A DNA stretch of 64,000 nt from Sulfidibacterium sp964549335 (GTDB taxonomy: Bacteria; Bacteroidota; Bacteroidia; Bacteroidales; F082): contig CAZJUQ010000017.1 of the NCBI GenBank assembly GCA_964549335.1, forward strand, positions 78,329 to 142,328. The letters are read 5' to 3'. Within the stretch, counting starts at the first letter, position 1, and every line of letters begins with the position of its first letter. Below the pieces are notes generated by a model. That model made no database searches. It was not told the origin of the DNA and saw only the letters and a list, made by a program, of their open reading frames with translations. This document shows positions 61,210 to 64,000 of the stretch, in pieces. Made by a program: the position numbers and the translations under genes.

Positions 61210-63495
61210 TTACTTAAATATAAACACTTTACCCGTATAAGTATTTTTGTCGGTAATTACCTTTACCAGGTAATACCCTACCTGATCAGAGACCCAAAGT
61301 TTGTTTACCGGTTGGTCGGGAACCCGTTTACTGAAGAGTTCTTCACCGCTGATATTGTAAACCGAAACTTTTTGTATTACTTCATTGGGCTCGTTTTTCT
61401 TAATGTAAACATATTGACGGTACGAGTATATTGCCACGGGTTTGTCAACACTGTTTTCGTTAACCGAAGTTGGTCCGAAGAAGTGCAGTACGAAACGGTT
61501 GTGCGGTTGATACGGGGCTGCCGTAAAGGTGTAATGCGGATTTCCGTTGAGATATATCCAACTGTCGTTATCCTTTTTGTCTTCGAGCCAAATTTCGTTT
61601 CCGTTTTCAAACGATTCGATACCTTCGAAATCGAAAGTGTATTCGGCGGTATAGCCGCAATAGAAATTGACGGGAACACTTACCATGTCGCCCGAGAGTC
61701 CGTCAACGGGTAAAAAGTTGATTGCCAATTTTGTTCCGTCTTCGGCAACACTCTCTATTTGGGTGGCATCGTCGTACATGCTGGCAAATTTATGGGCGTC
61801 TAATGTTTCGTCGTATCCGTAAGTGGCATCTTCCACGAAGCGGACAACCAATTCGTCGCTGAAACCGTAATTGCCGCCCGATACTTTCATGGTCAATTCG
61901 TTGGGATTAATACTCCGGAACGGATCGTTGCTGTGTTCCCTGAAACTGTTTTTAAAAGTTACCGTACCGTTGGCTACCGTTTCAACAAAAAAGGCTTGAC
62001 CCACTTGGATATGTTCACTGCCGCCGGAACCTGATGCACGGGTAATGTAAGTTCCGGCCGAAGGATCCCACAGCCAGTATTTATTGTTAATTACACCGCT
62101 GTTTGAGCCGTCGGTAGCAAAATCATCGAAATTGATTGACGAAGGATAGGGATTGCTGATTAACTCATAATGGTTGTTGCTGTACGTCAATGCCGGCGGC
62201 GAAACATTACCTGTCATCAACTGGCCGGTCATTTCCAAAGTGTGGTTTGTGCCATCGGTGGTGGAGAGAGCAATACCGTCGCCGCTTTGAACCTCGTATG
62301 TCAACGAATAGATGTTTTGCCAACCGTTACCTGCCGCTACAGACTCTTCCCATTTGTATGCATATGTATTTCCCGGGTTTATATTGAAAGCGCTAAGAAA
62401 GGCTCCGCTTCCCGTTCCCGTGTAGTTTTCGTCGTCAAGAGTGGGGCCTACCGTATGTATGTAAAAGTTTCCTGAACCTGCGCTGTTGCTCAAATAGGTT
62501 TGAACCTTAGCCGTACCGCTTGTCCCGTATGTAATGGTTCCGTTATCAATAAAGGAACCTACACCTGTTGCATCGGCCTGGACTTCGATGCCTCCTGCGC
62601 CGTCAATTTTGGTCGTGCCGAGAATTGTTGTATATCCCAAAGCAGGCATTAGTATTTGCCCACGTATTATAGCATCATTTACTACTCTAAAATAATTATA
62701 AGTTGATGTTTGAGCACTTAAATCAGGAACCGTAATATGTGCACCAGATTCAATAAGGAGGTAATTACAAATATATGCATAATCATCACCTCCATTAGTT
62801 TGTTCGGGGTAATATGTCAACCCGCTAGGGATGTAAACATTCTCATTTCCGCCACCCCAAGGATACGAACTTGCCGTATTACCGCATTCGTCATTCCAGT
62901 TACCTGCGACGTTCCATTTTTTAAAGTTTGGTGGTGGTGCCGACCCTCCTTTCCAAACATAGTTATACACTAAAGTAGGATAAGAATAGGTAACATCTCC
63001 ATTGGGAGTTGGTGTATAATCAGTACCTTCTTGATTCCAGTTCAGGCTTCTACCTTCCCAGTAATTAGGAGCAATTTCGAACAGTCCGCTGCCGGTTGCA
63101 CCGGTAACTTTAAATACGGCAATCTCTTGCCATTGGCCCTGAACCCAGTTGTCGGGACAATTAAACGGGGTGTTGTCGGCATTCCAGTAATGGTAATCAT
63201 ATACTCCGTCTCCGGAAGTTTGTTCCCCGTTAAGACCGTCCATAATATTATAATCATTTGTTGAACATAATAAGGCTATGTCCACATTTCCTGCTGGATA
63301 TCGCACAACAAAAGTAATATCGACTATGTGTGTTGAGGTAGAAGGAGTACCCGTACCTGATGTTTCGCGCATTTCAACGGATAAATATCCCATATTGTTT
63401 TCCACCGTTCTTATTTCAAATACCTGAGCATTCAATGCCGGTAAAAAACATGTAAATAATGCTGCAAAAATTAATATTTCTGAGATTCTTTTCAT
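61210..63495 (-). CDS. T9SS-secreted surface protein, function unknown
   Basis: 761 aa. Signal peptide 1-23 (ends LNAQ). Residues about 25-170 are a beta domain resembling cohesin or flagellar-filament-like sandwiches (VDITFVVRYPAGNVDIALL). A module with KKWNVAGNWND and a stretch of parallel-beta character (TKIDGAGGIEVQADATG) follow. From about 350 to 660 comes a segment widely found in Bacteroidota surface proteins (YELISNPYPSSINFDDF, QAFFVE). The last ~75 residues are a T9SS type-A sorting domain (VSVYNISGEELF ... GKVFIFK). The function is probably adhesive or structural; none is proved. It lies 43 nt behind the edge-cut gene, same direction. Confidence 0.85.
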   Translation of the reverse strand: MKRISEILIFAALFTCFLPALNAQVFEIRTVENNMGYLSVEMRETSGTGTPSTSTHIVDITFVVRYPAGNVDIALLCSTNDYNIMDGLNGEQTSGDGVYDYHYWNADNTPFNCPDNWVQGQWQEIAVFKVTGATGSGLFEIAPNYWEGRSLNWNQEGTDYTPTPNGDVTYSYPTLVYNYVWKGGSAPPPNFKKWNVAGNWNDECGNTASSYPWGGGNENVYIPSGLTYYPEQTNGGDDYAYICNYLLIESGAHITVPDLSAQTSTYNYFRVVNDAIIRGQILMPALGYTTILGTTKIDGAGGIEVQADATGVGSFIDNGTITYGTSGTAKVQTYLSNSAGSGNFYIHTVGPTLDDENYTGTGSGAFLSAFNINPGNTYAYKWEESVAAGNGWQNIYSLTYEVQSGDGIALSTTDGTNHTLEMTGQLMTGNVSPPALTYSNNHYELISNPYPSSINFDDFATDGSNSGVINNKYWLWDPSAGTYITRASGSGGSEHIQVGQAFFVETVANGTVTFKNSFREHSNDPFRSINPNELTMKVSGGNYGFSDELVVRFVEDATYGYDETLDAHKFASMYDDATQIESVAEDGTKLAINFLPVDGLSGDMVSVPVNFYCGYTAEYTFDFEGIESFENGNEIWLEDKKDNDSWIYLNGNPHYTFTAAPYQPHNRFVLHFFGPTSVNENSVDKPVAIYSYRQYVYIKKNEPNEVIQKVSVYNISGEELFSKRVPDQPVNKLWVSDQVGYYLVKVITDKNTYTGKVFIFK

Positions 63496-63538
63496 TTTCG
63501 TATTATTTTTAATTTCTTATAACGGTAAATAAAACAAA

Positions 63539-64000
63539 TTAATTGGGCATATGTTCACTTATGATAGCACCGGGGGTTGATACTCCAACGGTATTCAGAA
63601 TTAAGCTTCTATCACTCCCTGCTCCGTTGTATATTACGTTCCCGTCTAAATTAACATCTTTTTCGGAATAAACATTACTTACGGTATTACCTGGAGTTGA
63701 AACGCCCACGGTTGAAAGGACTTCTGACCTGTCGTTCGCTGCTCCATTGTATGCCACATCTCCGCTTTGGGTAGCATCACCATCCCACAAACCCCAAACG
63801 CCTGTTTCCACTTCTTTCATGGCGTCGTTGGTTGTTACATTTGCGTCGTCCCAGGCTTTACTTAGAGCCGTTGTAAAATCGTATGCCGGTGAAGCTGCCG
63901 ACAGGTCAACAGTATTTGCTGTCATCACGGCAAGGTGGTTTCTATGGTGAACCGCTATGTAATAACTTGTTTTTTCCACGCCCGTAACAGTCATATTGTT
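63539..64000 (-). CDS. C-terminal part of a secreted protein with dockerin-like repeats (5' end cut by window edge)
   Basis: The frame is open to the right edge, so the ATG at 63994 is only an internal codon. The visible 154 residues start with YYIAVHHRNHLAVMTAN, typical of a module near the end of large Bacteroidota surface proteins. Two calcium-loop-like repeats follow: GDATQSGDVAYNGAANDR and KDVNLDGNVIYNGAGSDR, each followed by a VGVSTPG segment. The protein ends SEHMPN. The D-x-N-x-D-G loop resembles dockerin type I. No T9SS sorting domain follows, so the repeat itself is the C-terminal end. First visible gene of the leftward operon. Confidence 0.8.
   Translation of the reverse strand, partial: NNMTVTGVEKTSYYIAVHHRNHLAVMTANTVDLSAASPAYDFTTALSKAWDDANVTTNDAMKEVETGVWGLWDGDATQSGDVAYNGAANDRSEVLSTVGVSTPGNTVSNVYSEKDVNLDGNVIYNGAGSDRSLILNTVGVSTPGAIISEHMPN

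Overview
The window is a continuous stretch of a Bacteroidota chromosome, most likely class Bacteroidia (Bacteroidales/Marinilabiliales-like). The evidence is: four proteins ending in type IX secretion (T9SS) type-A sorting domains; a SufBCDS cluster; an extended IspG; a LytS/LytTR pair; typical families such as DUF4837 and the chromosomal 'tail fiber' S74 protein; AT-rich spacers; and repeated perfect matches to the Bacteroidota -7 promoter element TAnnTTTG. Shine-Dalgarno sites are mostly absent, as usual in this phylum. I see no tRNA, rRNA, CRISPR array, insertion sequence or prophage. Both edges cut genes.

Layout. 1-1836: the 3' part of a TPR-type LytS histidine kinase and its LytTR response regulator. 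2002-8146: a one-directional run of six mostly uncharacterised envelope proteins (OmpA/LamG, lipoprotein, DUF4412-like, DUF805, lipocalin-like, 538-aa exported). 8275-9593: a YuiD-like membrane protein and a LamG-like lipoprotein. 9880-21347: secreted degradative proteins (multidomain GH20 hexosaminidase, EndA-type nuclease, DUF4832 protein) around an orphan gene, htpG and ndk. 21367-24922: an ECF-type sigma factor divergent from uvrA. 24912-28796: a leftward set of sulfatase, two conserved unknowns and an SDR oxidoreductase. 28904-36873: a fused LeuC-LeuD aconitase-family enzyme, DUF1858, birA, the rsfS-ftsH-LUD operon and dnaX. 37246-42063: a secreted thioredoxin-fold T9SS protein, a LysM lytic transglycosylase and a DUF4837 lipoprotein. 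42144-47409: a membrane TPR-HTH regulator divergent from a giant repeat fibre with an S74 chaperone domain. 47601-54750: sufBCDS and a DPP-IV-like peptidase. 54866-60773: a MORN protein, thioesterase, pepE with an SSS symporter, and a TPR lipoprotein with ispG. 60931-64000: T9SS and dockerin-like secreted proteins with a very small exported protein.

How the parts fit. Secreted hydrolases (GH20, sulfatase, EndA, DUF4832, DPP-IV-like peptidase) suggest breakdown of amino-sugar polymers, sulfated compounds, DNA and peptides. PepE and the SSS symporter fit downstream peptide/amino-acid use. The rest is housekeeping: Fe-S assembly, isoprenoid synthesis, repair, replication and protein quality control.

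Most interesting: (1) the 43-unit, 17-residue-repeat fibre with self-cleaving chaperone, opposite a membrane-anchored HTH regulator, with an inverted repeat between them; (2) the tiny exported protein co-oriented with a T9SS substrate; (3) the six-gene envelope cluster next to the two-component pair; (4) sharp palindromes next to ndk and the sulfatase gene. Promoter -7 elements overlapping the longest open frames also correct the starts of uvrA, rsfS and the MORN-repeat gene.
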